DNA of 17,424 nt from an uncultured Bacteroides sp. (GCA_900546645.1 URDR01000064.1:1-17424); one strand, 5' to 3'. Counted from the stretch's first letter, positions 1 through 7,814 are shown. Notes: generated by a model not told the origin, from the letters alone. A program made the numbers and translations.

Positions 1-1631
1 ACCGCATTACGAAATACATCGGTGCTTATGCTGCAGCTATGGGTGGTGTTGACGTTAGTAACAAAACCTTCCACACCAATACCATTTTCAGTATATTTAG
101 TTGAAGTAATAGATGAACCAATCATGGCACTTACACTATGCTTGCCGAATTCTTTATTAAAGTTCAACACGTTATCAATAACCTGTTCTTCCCAATAATA
201 AGTTGATTCGCTGCTGTACGGATAAGGATGAGGAGCATTCGTATTAGAAATATAATCAGGATAATGAATATTATAACGATAATGTTTTCCGCGATATGCA
301 TAACTTGTCTTGAAGTTTAACCAAGAAGTAATTTTCACACCTAACGAGACATTCGCATTGGTAGTAAAAGTCTTAGTAGCAGCATCTTGGTAATAATGGT
401 CTGCCATCGGGTTGTTATTAGCCGGTAAGCCCTGCGATGAGGTCAATCCAAAACCATATTTTTCATCTTCATCATAAACAGGCACTAACGGAGATACATT
501 ATAAACCTCACGCAATGAATAAGTAGGCTGTTTACTCTTAGTATAGCGGAAACTTAAGTTCGCATCCACGTCAAAAATATATTTACTCATGTGCAACTTC
601 ATGCGGGCATTATCCTGACGGAAGTTATTACCCAAGAAAATACCTTTTTCATCAGCATGGTTATAAGACACAGAGTATTGAGCGGTTTCTCCACCTCCAC
701 GCACACTGAACATATAGTTCTGTGCAAATCCACTGCGCATCATCTCGTCTTGCCAGTCTGTATCAACACCTGTATCAGTATTACAGTAAACAGGAACCTT
801 ATCGGCCTTACCCGCATTTTCATACATCGTCTTAATCAACGATTTATATTGCTCTGCATTAACCAGCTCCAGCTTTTTAGCAACATTGGTAAAACTCAGG
901 TAAGTATTGAAATCGATATGAGTTTCACCTTTCTTACCATTCTTGGTTGTGATGATTACCACACCATTCGCTGCAACTGAACCATAAATAGCTGCAGCAG
1001 CTCCATCTTTCAAGACCTCCATTGACTGGATATCTACCGGATTTACACTGTTAATATCACCGGGGAAACCATCAATAATATAAAGGGGTTCATTGTCACC
1101 GAATGATTTTACACCACGAATCTTTACAGAAACACCAGCACCGGCATTACCTCCTGACTTCATGATGTTCACACCAGCAATTTTTCCTTGAAGAGCTTCT
1201 GCCGGATTAGTTGTAGCACGCTTTACTAGCTCTTCCGTGTCAACTGAAGAAATCGCACCAGTCATATCGCTTTTTTTCATCGTTCCATAACCAACTACAA
1301 TTACCTCTTCCAGCATTTCACTATCTTCTTTCAGTGTAATATTAAAGACTTTTTTATTATTAACTGGAATTTCTTGAGTCTGAAATCCCACATAAGAGAT
1401 TTGAAGTGTACCCTTAGCCGACACTTCCAACTGGAACTTACCGTCAAGGTCGGTAATAACTCCATTCGTAGTTCCTTTTTCTAATACACTGGCACCGATG
1501 ACTGATTCTCCTGAAGCATCAAGCACTGTACCATTCACTTGGATGGTTTGAGCAAAGCCAAACACCGGAAACATTAAAGCGAGCAGAAACAAACACTGCC
1601 ATACTTTTAAATAGCTTCTTTTTCTTTCCAT
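1..1631 (-). CDS. SusC-like TonB-dependent outer-membrane receptor, N-terminal part (runs off left edge)
   Basis: Reading the complement from the ATG at 1631 gives an uninterrupted frame of 543 residues that is still open at base 1. Residues 1-27 form a signal peptide (charged start MERKR, hydrophobic core, cleavage probably after FGFA before QT). Residues about 30-115 are a CarboxypepD_reg-like beta-sandwich (GTVLDASGESVIGASV...), followed by a TonB-box-like stretch (EVIVVGYGTMKKSD) and a plug domain containing the SusC hallmarks VSVKIRG, PLYIIDG, EVLKDGAAAAIYGS and ANGVVIITTK. The start of the beta-barrel follows. SusC proteins import glycans or other large nutrients across the outer membrane, powered by TonB, normally with a SusD lipoprotein encoded downstream; that partner would lie outside the window. 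The substrate cannot be told from this part. The plug motif is the usual EVLKDAS-type motif with small changes. Family assignment is secure. Confidence 0.95.
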   Translation of the reverse strand, partial: MERKRSYLKVWQCLFLLALMFPVFGFAQTIQVNGTVLDASGESVIGASVLEKGTTNGVITDLDGKFQLEVSAKGTLQISYVGFQTQEIPVNNKKVFNITLKEDSEMLEEVIVVGYGTMKKSDMTGAISSVDTEELVKRATTNPAEALQGKIAGVNIMKSGGNAGAGVSVKIRGVKSFGDNEPLYIIDGFPGDINSVNPVDIQSMEVLKDGAAAAIYGSVAANGVVIITTKNGKKGETHIDFNTYLSFTNVAKKLELVNAEQYKSLIKTMYENAGKADKVPVYCNTDTGVDTDWQDEMMRSGFAQNYMFSVRGGGETAQYSVSYNHADEKGIFLGNNFRQDNARMKLHMSKYIFDVDANLSFRYTKSKQPTYSLREVYNVSPLVPVYDEDEKYGFGLTSSQGLPANNNPMADHYYQDAATKTFTTNANVSLGVKITSWLNFKTSYAYRGKHYRYNIHYPDYISNTNAPHPYPYSSESTYYWEEQVIDNVLNFNKEFGKHSVSAMIGSSITSTKYTENGIGVEGFVTNVNTTHSCSISTDVFRNA

Positions 1632-1694
1632 TTGTGTTTTGTTTTAAGGTTAGTTATTAGTTTAAACAATTAAAAAGGTTTTAACTTTTGATTA

Positions 1695-1702
1695 CAAACA
1701 TA
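1695..1702 (-). promoter_or_regulatory. Candidate -7 box for the SusC-like gene
   Basis: On the minus strand this reads TATGTTTG, matching the Bacteroides -7 consensus TAnnTTTG. It would place the start of transcription about 55 bases before the SusC ATG. No good TTTG is seen at the expected -33 position, so the promoter may be weak, activator-dependent, or a chance match. Confidence 0.4.
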
Positions 1703-2084
1703 ACCAACAACTGAGAAGCCTCCTAAAAAAAAGTCTAAAAATCAATCTACCAAAGACAAATAAAAGCAGATAATAAATCTACATCAAAATATTTAATCTT
1801 TTGTTTATCAGTATAATAATAAAACACACAATATCTACAATAAATACTTTTTAAGAAATAAAGATTATTAGAGCTTTATTCCCCTATTTATCCATTAAGA
1901 CACCCGACAAAGCTACTTATACGAGCTACTACAAACCAAACGAAACCAACTTCATCAACCTTTTTTTCTTGCTGTCAGGTTATATATAAGAGAGAGAAAG
2001 CACTCAACAGATTCAAACATTTCTCCTCTCCCAATAATCTTAAACGACACGGGAAACTGACATGGAAATTCAAGCCCAAATTCT

Positions 2085-2172
2085 ATAACCCATTATTATG
2101 AGTCGTACAACCCACTATTATGAGTTATATAACCCACTATTATGGGTCGTATAACTCACTATTATGGGTTAT
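2085..2172. repeat. Four tandem copies of a 22-bp palindromic unit
   Basis: Units lie at 2085-2106, 2107-2128, 2129-2150 and 2151-2172, exactly in phase with no spacer. The idealised unit is ATAACCCA, six bases (usually CTATTA), TGGGTTAT, so each unit is itself an inverted repeat with 8-bp arms. Copies differ at a few arm positions (for example AGTCGT in place of GGTTAT, or ACTCAC in place of ACCCAC). The changes keep partial symmetry, as expected of a protein-binding array or a multi-hairpin structure. The array sits 459 bp upstream of the SusC ATG and about 170 bp upstream of the rimP promoter. I do not know a named element with this unit. Confidence 0.9.
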
Positions 2173-2266
2173 AAAATACATTCTTAGAAATCAGGGAATA
2201 TAGCCTTATGTACAGACAAACCATACTGCATAAACCTGCTTCAAAGTATACAACATCGCCAAGCAT

Positions 2267-2292
2267 CGGATAAACGCTCAATCCGTTTTTTT
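2267..2292 (+). terminator. Terminator-like hairpin in the intergenic region
   Basis: CGGAT (2267-2271), a 9-base loop and ATCCG (2281-2285) are followed by seven T residues. The stem is only 5 bp. No plus-strand gene precedes it in the window, so it may protect the rimP promoter from read-through, end an unseen transcript crossing the repeat array, or be chance. Confidence 0.35.
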
Positions 2293-2342
2293 GCCATTTT
2301 CCACACAAACAGAAACGTTTAACGAAATATTTATCCGATTAT

Positions 2343-2373
2343 TTTGTTACACATTATATTATTTGTATCTTTG
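2343..2373 (+). promoter_or_regulatory. Promoter of the rimP-nusA-infB operon
   Basis: TTTG at 2343-2346 and TATCTTTG at 2366-2373 are separated by 19 bp. This is a textbook Bacteroides primary-sigma promoter (TTTG, 19 bp, TAnnTTTG). Transcription would begin near 2380, leaving a leader of about 60 bases before the rimP ATG at 2439. Confidence 0.8.
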
Positions 2374-2396
2374 CAATCGAAATGGATGAAAGGTGG

Positions 2397-2420
2397 AGGG
2401 GCAATTAAGCTCCTTTTTTT
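2397..2420 (+). promoter_or_regulatory. Attenuator-like hairpin plus U-tract in the rimP leader
   Basis: In the leader RNA, AGGGGC (2397-2402) can pair with GCUCCU (2409-2414) around the loop AAUUAA. The six base pairs include one G-U, and two further G-U pairs are possible below. A run of seven U (2414-2420) follows at once. This is the form of an intrinsic terminator, lying only about 20-40 bases after the predicted start of transcription and 18 bases before the rimP start codon. It could attenuate the operon that encodes NusA. The pairing is seen; the regulatory role is inferred. Confidence 0.45.
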
Positions 2421-2438
2421 GTTCTTAATAGTTAATAC

Positions 2439-2906
2439 ATGATAGATAAAAACGTTGTAACCCGGATTGTAGAAGAATGGTTGGAAGATAAAGATTACTT
2501 CCTTGTAGATATAACTGTAAGTCCGGATGACAAAATTGTCGTTGAGATTGACCATGCTGAAGGAGTATGGATTGACGATTGTGTGGAACTAAGCCGCTAC
2601 ATCGAGTCGAAATTAAACCGCGAAGAAGAAGACTACGAACTGGAAGTAGGCTCTGCCGGTATCGGACAGCCGTTTAAGGTATTAAAACAATACCAGATTC
2701 ACATCGGAAAAGATGTAGAGGTGCTAACTAAAGACGGGAAAAAATGGGTCGGTGTCTTGACCGATGTAAACGAACAAAATTTCACCGTCATCATTGAGAA
2801 AAAAGTGAAACCGGAAGGAGCTAAACGCCCCAAACTGGTAGAAGAAGCGGTAACGTTTACTTATGATGAAATAAAATACACCAAATACTTAATTAGCTTT
2901 AAATAA
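2439..2906 (+). CDS. rimP: Ribosome maturation factor RimP
   Basis: 155 residues, the usual RimP length. RimP is a cytoplasmic protein that binds free 30S subunits and is needed for late 30S maturation. The N-terminal alpha/beta domain spans about residues 1-75, with the family segment VEIDHAEGVWIDDCVELSRYIESKL followed by YELEVGSAGIGQPFK (most RimPs have the similar EVSSPG...P). The C-terminal SH3-like barrel (about 85-155) contains IHIGKDVEVLTKDGKKWVGVLTDVNEQNFTV. The ATG at 2439 begins the standard Bacteroides N terminus MIDKNVVTRIVEEWL; no strong Shine-Dalgarno is seen, as is normal in Bacteroidota. It is the first gene of the operon, and nusA follows after two bases, so the two are probably translationally coupled. 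rimP-nusA-infB is a widely conserved order, which supports the call. Confidence 0.96.
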   Translation: MIDKNVVTRIVEEWLEDKDYFLVDITVSPDDKIVVEIDHAEGVWIDDCVELSRYIESKLNREEEDYELEVGSAGIGQPFKVLKQYQIHIGKDVEVLTKDGKKWVGVLTDVNEQNFTVIIEKKVKPEGAKRPKLVEEAVTFTYDEIKYTKYLISFK

Positions 2907-2908
2907 TT

Positions 2909-4165
2909 ATGGCCAAAAAAGAAGAAATAGTCAGTTTGATTGACACCTTTTCGGAATTTAAGGAATTAAAGAATATCGACCGTACAACTATGGTGAGCGT
3001 TTTGGAAGAATCGTTCCGGAGCGTAATTGCTAAGATGTTTGGTACAGATGAAAATTATGACGTCATTGTAAACCCGGATAAGGGCGATTTCGAAATATGG
3101 CGAAACCGTGAAGTTGTAGCAGACGATGAGCTGACCGATCCGAATTTACAGATATCACTGACAGAAGCACGAAAGATTGACGCATCGTATGAACCGGGAG
3201 AAGAGGTAACCGATGAAGTCATCTTCGAGAAATTTGGTCGCCGTGCTATCCTGAACTTACGTCAGACTCTGGCCTCCAAAATTTTAGAGCTTGAGAAAGA
3301 TAGTCTTTACAACAAATATATTGACAAAGTAGGAACGATTATCAGCGCTGAAGTCTATCAGATATGGAAAAAGGAAATCCTGCTGTTGGATGATGAAGGA
3401 AATGAACTGCTGCTGCCTAAAACAGAACAGATTCCCAGCGATTTTTATCGCAAAGGAGAAACAGCACGTGCTGTCGTAACTCGCGTAGACAACAAAAACA
3501 ACAATCCGAAAATCATTCTTAGCCGTACTTCCCCTGCATTCTTGCAGCGTCTATTTGAACAAGAAGTACCCGAAATCAATGACGGATTAATCACCATTCG
3601 CAAGATTGCCCGTATTCCGGGAGAACGTGCAAAAATTGCAGTGGAATCATATGATGAACGTATTGACCCCGTAGGAGCATGTGTAGGAGTGAAAGGTTCA
3701 CGCATCCACGGTATTGTACGCGAATTACGTAACGAAAACATTGATGTAATCAATTATACATCAAACATCCAGCTCTTCATCCAGCGTGCTTTAAGCCCGG
3801 CTAAGGTTTCATCTATCGTTATGCACGAAGAAGAAAAGAAAGCCGAAGTTTATCTCAAACCGGAAGAAGTTTCATTAGCTATCGGAAAGGGAGGATTAAA
3901 CATCAAATTGGCCAGTATGCTTACTGAATACACCATTGATGTTTATCGTGAACTGGATGAAAATGCAGCCGATGAAGACATCTACCTGGATGAATTCAAG
4001 GATGAAATCGATGAATGGGTTATCAATGCGATTAAAGCAATCGGTATTGATACCGCCAAAGGAGTTCTTAACGCACCCCGTGAAATGCTGATCGAAAAGG
4101 CCGATCTGGAAGAGAATACCGTAGACGACGTGCTGAAAATTTTGAAAGCAGAGTTCGAAGACTAA
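2909..4165 (+). CDS. nusA: Transcription termination/antitermination factor NusA
   Basis: 418 residues. NusA binds RNA polymerase and nascent RNA and modulates pausing, intrinsic termination and antitermination. Domains in order: N-terminal RNA-polymerase-binding domain (about 1-125), S1 domain (about 138-205, starting KVGTIISAEVY), KH1 (about 228-300, GVKG loop at 260-263) and KH2 (about 305-370, GKGG loop at 326-329). An acidic tail of about 50 residues follows, containing one helix-hairpin-like segment (AIGIDTAKGVLNAPREMLIEKADL). It is shorter than E. coli NusA (495 residues), which has two acidic repeats after KH2; a single short C-terminal repeat is usual in this phylum. It starts two bases after rimP. 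Because NusA acts on hairpins and pausing, the leader hairpin upstream is a natural point of autoregulation (inference). Confidence 0.97.
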   Translation: MAKKEEIVSLIDTFSEFKELKNIDRTTMVSVLEESFRSVIAKMFGTDENYDVIVNPDKGDFEIWRNREVVADDELTDPNLQISLTEARKIDASYEPGEEVTDEVIFEKFGRRAILNLRQTLASKILELEKDSLYNKYIDKVGTIISAEVYQIWKKEILLLDDEGNELLLPKTEQIPSDFYRKGETARAVVTRVDNKNNNPKIILSRTSPAFLQRLFEQEVPEINDGLITIRKIARIPGERAKIAVESYDERIDPVGACVGVKGSRIHGIVRELRNENIDVINYTSNIQLFIQRALSPAKVSSIVMHEEEKKAEVYLKPEEVSLAIGKGGLNIKLASMLTEYTIDVYRELDENAADEDIYLDEFKDEIDEWVINAIKAIGIDTAKGVLNAPREMLIEKADLEENTVDDVLKILKAEFED

Positions 4166-4191
4166 GCCAACGTCGCTCCGTTCTCCGACTC

Positions 4192-4218
4192 TTTCAATTT
4201 TCAATTTTCAATTTTCAA
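4192..4218. repeat. 7-bp tandem repeat (TTTCAAT) in the nusA-infB spacer
   Basis: Three full copies of TTTCAAT plus TTTCAA lie in perfect tandem within the 66-bp gap between nusA and infB, ending 13 bases before the infB ATG. Such a tract is prone to slippage and lies in the infB translation-initiation region. No hairpin is formed. Confidence 0.85.
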
Positions 4219-4231
4219 CTAAAAAAAGCTT

Positions 4232-7126
4232 ATGACGATTAGACTGAATAAAGTTACAAGAGATTTAAATGTGGGAATTACCACTGTGGTTGACTTTTTG
4301 CAGAAAAAAGGATATACCATCGAAGCAAGTCCGAATGCCAAAATTACTGAAGAACAATATAATGTATTGGTTAAAGAATTCAGTAAAGACAAGGACTTGA
4401 GAATAGAGTCGGAGAAAATTTTCCAGGAACGACAGAATAAGGAACGGAACAAAGTTTCTGTTTCTATTGAAGATTTACAACCCGAAACCGCCAAGCCGGA
4501 AGTTATAGAGACCGTAATTCCCGAAGAAGTACGGCCTAAATTCAAACAGGTGGGAAAAATTGATTTAGACAACCTGAACAAGAAAAAAACAAAACCTGCG
4601 GCAGAAACGGCTTCACCCGAGCCCCAAGAGATAAAAGAGGAAAAGGTTTCTGACCTCAAAAAAGAGGAGGAGCCAAAAATTGAAAAAATAGAAAAAACGC
4701 AACCGACAGAGACCGTAACAGAAGAATTGAAGCCAGAGCCGATGGAAAAAGAAGAAAAAAAAGAAATCTCAACAGTGGACACTGCACCGGAAAAGCAGGA
4801 AGAAGAGATCTTTAAAATCCGTCCAACAGAATTTAAGTCAAAAATTAATGTAGTGGGTCAGATTGACTTAGCTGCATTAAATCAATCTACCCGTCCCAAA
4901 AAGAAGTCGAAAGAAGAACGGCGCAAGGAACGTGAAGAAAAAGATAAACAGCGTCAGGAACAGCGCAAGCAAATGAAAGACGCTATTATCAAGGAAATAC
5001 GCAAAACGGATGAAAAAGCAGATAAATCAAGCAATAATAACGATGATGCTGCCAAAAAGAAAAAACGCAACCGTATCAATAAAGAACGTGTTGACTTAAA
5101 CGATGCGGCTAATGCTTCTGCCCATAATGGAGGACGCCATGAGAAATCGGGCAAAGGCTCACAAAACCAAGGAAGCGGAAAACACGGAAAAGACCGTTTC
5201 AAAAAGCCTGTGGTAAAGCAAGAGGTCAGTGACGAAGACGTTGCAAAACAAGTAAAAGAAACTTTGGCTCGCCTGACCAATAAAGGTAAGAACAAAGCAG
5301 CCAAATACCGTAAGGAGAAACGTGAAACCATCCAGAACCGTCAAATGGAACAGGAGGAACTGGAACAGAAGGAAAGCAAGGTACTTAAGCTTACAGAGTT
5401 TGTTACCGCCAATGAATTGGCAAACATGATGGATATATCTGTAACTCAAGTAATTTCTACATGTATGAGTGTGGGTATCATGGTTTCTATCAACCAACGT
5501 TTGGACGCAGAAACCATTAACTTGGTTGCCGAAGAATTTGGCTATAAAACAGAATATATCAGCGCTGAAGTGGCTCAGGCCATCGAAGAAGAAGAGGATG
5601 CAGAAGAAGACTTGCAACCACGCGCACCTATCGTAACCGTGATGGGACACGTTGACCATGGTAAAACCTCTTTATTGGACTACATCCGTAAGGCTAACGT
5701 AATTGCGGGCGAAGCCGGTGGTATTACTCAGCATATCGGAGCTTACAATGTTAAGTTGGAAGACGGACGTCGAATTACATTCCTCGATACTCCGGGACAC
5801 GAGGCATTTACTGCCATGCGTGCACGTGGAGCCAAGGTGACAGACGTTGTTATTATCATTGTTGCAGCCGATGACAATGTCATGCCACAAACAAAAGAAG
5901 CCATCAATCATGCCATGGCTGCAGGTGTACCTATTGTTTTCGCCATCAACAAAGTAGACAAGCCAAGTGCTAATCCAGATAAGATTAAAGAAGAACTGGC
6001 TGCCATGAACTACTTGGTAGAAGAATGGGGAGGAAAATACCAGTCACAAGATATTTCAGCAAAAAAAGGTACCGGAGTTAAAGAACTCTTGGAAAAAGTT
6101 TTGCTGGAGGCTGAAATGCTTGATTTGAAAGCAAATCCCGACCGCAAGGCTACCGGTTCTATCATTGAGTCATCATTGGATAAGGGACGTGGCTATGTGG
6201 CTACAGTATTGGTTTCAAACGGAACGCTTCATGTAGGTGATATTGTATTGGCAGGTACTTCTTACGGAAAAGTAAAAGCGATGTTCAATGAGCGTAACCA
6301 GCGCTTGAAAGAAGCCGGACCAGCTGAACCTGTATTGATTCTCGGATTAAACGGAGCACCGGCTGCCGGTGATACATTCCATGTATTCGATACCGACCAA
6401 GAAGCAAGGGAAATTGCCAACAAGCGTGAACAGCTACAACGTGAACAAGGCTTGCGTACACAAAAAATGCTTACCTTGGATGAGGTGGGACGCCGCTTAG
6501 CCTTAGGTGACTTCCATGAACTGAATGTCATCGTGAAAGGTGACGTGGATGGATCTGTAGAAGCATTGAGCGACTCATTGATTAAGCTTTCAACAGAGCA
6601 GATTCAAGTTAACGTAATCCATAAGGGGGTAGGACAAATTTCTGAATCAGACGTATCGTTGGCTGCAGCTTCCGATGCAATCATCGTAGGATTCCAGGTA
6701 CGACCTTCAAACAATGCTGCCAAGCTGGCAGAACAAGATGGCGTTGATATCCGCAAATATTCTATTATCTACGATGCTATCGAAGAAGTGAAATCAGCAA
6801 TGGAAGGTATGCTTGCCCCGACACTGAAAGAGCAGGTTACTGCAACCATCGAAGTGCGTGAAGTATTTAATATCAGCAAAGTGGGTATGGTAGCGGGAGC
6901 AATGGTTAAAACCGGTAAGGTAAAACGCTCCGATAAGGCTCGTTTGATTCGCGACGGTATCGTTGTATTTACAGGAAGCATCAATGCTTTGAAGCGCTTC
7001 AAGGACGATGTAAAAGAAGTGGGTACTAACTTTGAATGCGGTATCAGCTTGACTAACTGCAATGACTTGAAAGTAGGCGACGTTATCGAAACTTACGAAG
7101 AAATTGAAGTAAAACAAACGCTATAA
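4232..7126 (+). CDS. infB: Translation initiation factor IF-2
   Basis: 964 residues. IF-2 is the GTPase that places initiator tRNA on the 30S subunit and promotes subunit joining. An IF2_N-type helical domain (about 1-55) is followed by a long charged, low-complexity linker rich in Lys, Glu and Gln (about 70-375). A second IF2_N domain (about 384-435, LTEFVTANELANMMDISVTQVIS) precedes the G domain. G motifs: GHVDHGKT at 472-479, GGITQHIGAY (switch I), DTPGH at 519-523, NKVD at 573-576 and SAKKGTG from 609. Domains II-IV, including the fMet-tRNA-binding C terminus, run to the end. The length is greater than E. coli IF-2 because of the linker. It is the third gene of the rimP operon. The ATG at 4232 gives the standard MTIRLNKVTRDLNVG start. 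A long antisense frame over the linker is a composition artefact. Confidence 0.98.
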   Translation: MTIRLNKVTRDLNVGITTVVDFLQKKGYTIEASPNAKITEEQYNVLVKEFSKDKDLRIESEKIFQERQNKERNKVSVSIEDLQPETAKPEVIETVIPEEVRPKFKQVGKIDLDNLNKKKTKPAAETASPEPQEIKEEKVSDLKKEEEPKIEKIEKTQPTETVTEELKPEPMEKEEKKEISTVDTAPEKQEEEIFKIRPTEFKSKINVVGQIDLAALNQSTRPKKKSKEERRKEREEKDKQRQEQRKQMKDAIIKEIRKTDEKADKSSNNNDDAAKKKKRNRINKERVDLNDAANASAHNGGRHEKSGKGSQNQGSGKHGKDRFKKPVVKQEVSDEDVAKQVKETLARLTNKGKNKAAKYRKEKRETIQNRQMEQEELEQKESKVLKLTEFVTANELANMMDISVTQVISTCMSVGIMVSINQRLDAETINLVAEEFGYKTEYISAEVAQAIEEEEDAEEDLQPRAPIVTVMGHVDHGKTSLLDYIRKANVIAGEAGGITQHIGAYNVKLEDGRRITFLDTPGHEAFTAMRARGAKVTDVVIIIVAADDNVMPQTKEAINHAMAAGVPIVFAINKVDKPSANPDKIKEELAAMNYLVEEWGGKYQSQDISAKKGTGVKELLEKVLLEAEMLDLKANPDRKATGSIIESSLDKGRGYVATVLVSNGTLHVGDIVLAGTSYGKVKAMFNERNQRLKEAGPAEPVLILGLNGAPAAGDTFHVFDTDQEAREIANKREQLQREQGLRTQKMLTLDEVGRRLALGDFHELNVIVKGDVDGSVEALSDSLIKLSTEQIQVNVIHKGVGQISESDVSLAAASDAIIVGFQVRPSNNAAKLAEQDGVDIRKYSIIYDAIEEVKSAMEGMLAPTLKEQVTATIEVREVFNISKVGMVAGAMVKTGKVKRSDKARLIRDGIVVFTGSINALKRFKDDVKEVGTNFECGISLTNCNDLKVGDVIETYEEIEVKQTL

Positions 7127-7143
7127 GCAACATATATTTAATA

Positions 7144-7175
7144 CATGCAGGCTAATCTTCTTAGCCCGCATGTTT
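7144..7175 (+). terminator. Hairpin downstream of infB, probable terminator
   Basis: CATGCAGGCTA (7144-7154) pairs with TAGCCCGCATG (7162-7172) around a 7-base loop, with one mismatch in 11 pairs and then TTTA. The U-tract is short, so termination may be partial, letting some transcripts continue into cvpA and suf. Confidence 0.6.
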
Positions 7176-7188
7176 ACGATAAGGTAAT

Positions 7189-7264
7189 GTCATCCTGAGC
7201 GTAGCGAAGGATCCGGTCAGCGCTTGATGGATGTTGCCGGAATCTTTTCTGCACTCAGGATGAC
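7189..7264. repeat. 76-bp REP/MITE-like inverted repeat
   Basis: The ends GTCATCCTGAG (7189-7199) and CTCAGGATGAC (7254-7264) are perfect 11-bp inverted repeats. The interior continues partly paired (GAAGGATCCGG against CCGGAATCTTTTC), so the whole element can fold into one long hairpin, followed by TTTTT. From memory, the string GTCATCCTGAG followed by GTAGCGAAGGATC is a dispersed repeat end found in many Bacteroidota genomes. The element lies between the infB hairpin and the cvpA start, 16 bases before the cvpA ATG. Confidence 0.8.
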
Positions 7265-7280
7265 TTTTTATTGATTAAGA

Positions 7281-7814
7281 ATGGAAACTCTTGACGGAAT
7301 TATAGTAATGATTATTGCAGCCGGAGCTATCATGGGATTTTCCAAAGGCTTCATAAAACAATTAGCCTCTATGGTGGGATTAATTGCCGGACTTTTGCTG
7401 GCAAGAGCTCTATTTGCTTCAGTGGGCGAACAGCTTGCTGTAAAAATAGGGAGTTCTGTCAGTTTTGGTCAAATCATTGCTTTCATTCTCATTTGGTTAA
7501 TCGTACCGATTGGTCTCTCCCTGATAGCTTCCTTGCTGACCCAAGTCATCAATGCAATCCAACTGGGACTTGTCAACCGATGGTTAGGAGCCGGTTTAGG
7601 GGGCATTAAATATGCATTATTAGCAAGCATGATTATCTATTTTATTGATTATGCAGATGCAGAAAATGCTTTGATACCCTCAACCAAGAAAACGGATTCT
7701 ATGTTATATTATCCGATGAAAAACTTTTCCGGAATATTTATTCCGACCATAAAAGACGTTACTAAACAACTAATAGATACTGACATATGCAACAAGAACC
7801 CAATAAATATGTAA
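7281..7814 (+). CDS. CvpA family inner-membrane protein
   Basis: 177 residues with about four predicted membrane helices: roughly residues 4-22 (GIIVMIIAAGAIMGFSKGF), 27-46, 62-86 and 100-122. The opening pattern, GFSKGFIKQLASMVGLIAGLLLAR, is that of the CvpA/colicin V production family. These are small inner-membrane proteins linked to colicin V export and, in other bacteria, to envelope or bile-salt stress; the biochemical role is unknown. The C-terminal 50 residues are polar. The last 28 bases overlap the start of sufB in another frame, so the gene is co-transcribed and probably translationally coupled with the suf operon. It starts 16 bases after an inverted-repeat element. No clear Bacteroides promoter is visible between infB and this gene, so expression may depend on read-through. 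The family call is good; a functional link with Fe-S assembly is only contextual. Confidence 0.88.
   Translation: METLDGIIVMIIAAGAIMGFSKGFIKQLASMVGLIAGLLLARALFASVGEQLAVKIGSSVSFGQIIAFILIWLIVPIGLSLIASLLTQVINAIQLGLVNRWLGAGLGGIKYALLASMIIYFIDYADAENALIPSTKKTDSMLYYPMKNFSGIFIPTIKDVTKQLIDTDICNKNPINM

Larger units (their letters stand above)
1632..2438. other. 807-bp intergenic region between divergent SusC-like gene and rimP
   Basis: No convincing coding frame is present. The region is AT-rich and holds the candidate SusC promoter, a four-unit palindromic repeat array at 2085-2172, a terminator-like hairpin at 2267-2292, and the rimP promoter and leader hairpin from 2343 onward. Between 1740 and 2080 I see no other structured element. 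Confidence 0.7.

Noticed and set aside
591..980. 129-codon plus-strand frame opposite the SusC-like gene
   Set aside because: It lies wholly antisense to a strong receptor frame; its translation has no recognisable domain and is explained by codon use of the real gene.
2085..2172. CRISPR array interpretation of the 22-bp repeats
   Set aside because: The units abut without spacers, and no cas gene is present.
2331..2555. 74-codon minus-strand frame across the rimP promoter and start
   Set aside because: It overlaps the rimP promoter and coding start, and the translation is low in recognisable pattern.
4219..4782. 187-codon minus-strand frame opposite infB
   Set aside because: Ser/Phe-rich translation is the mirror of the Lys/Glu-rich IF-2 linker; no promoter or family match.
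7027..7034. TAACTTTG, a -7-like box inside infB, as an internal promoter for cvpA-suf
   Set aside because: It lies within coding sequence about 250 bases from cvpA, and there is no TTTG at the expected -33 position; a chance match is more likely.
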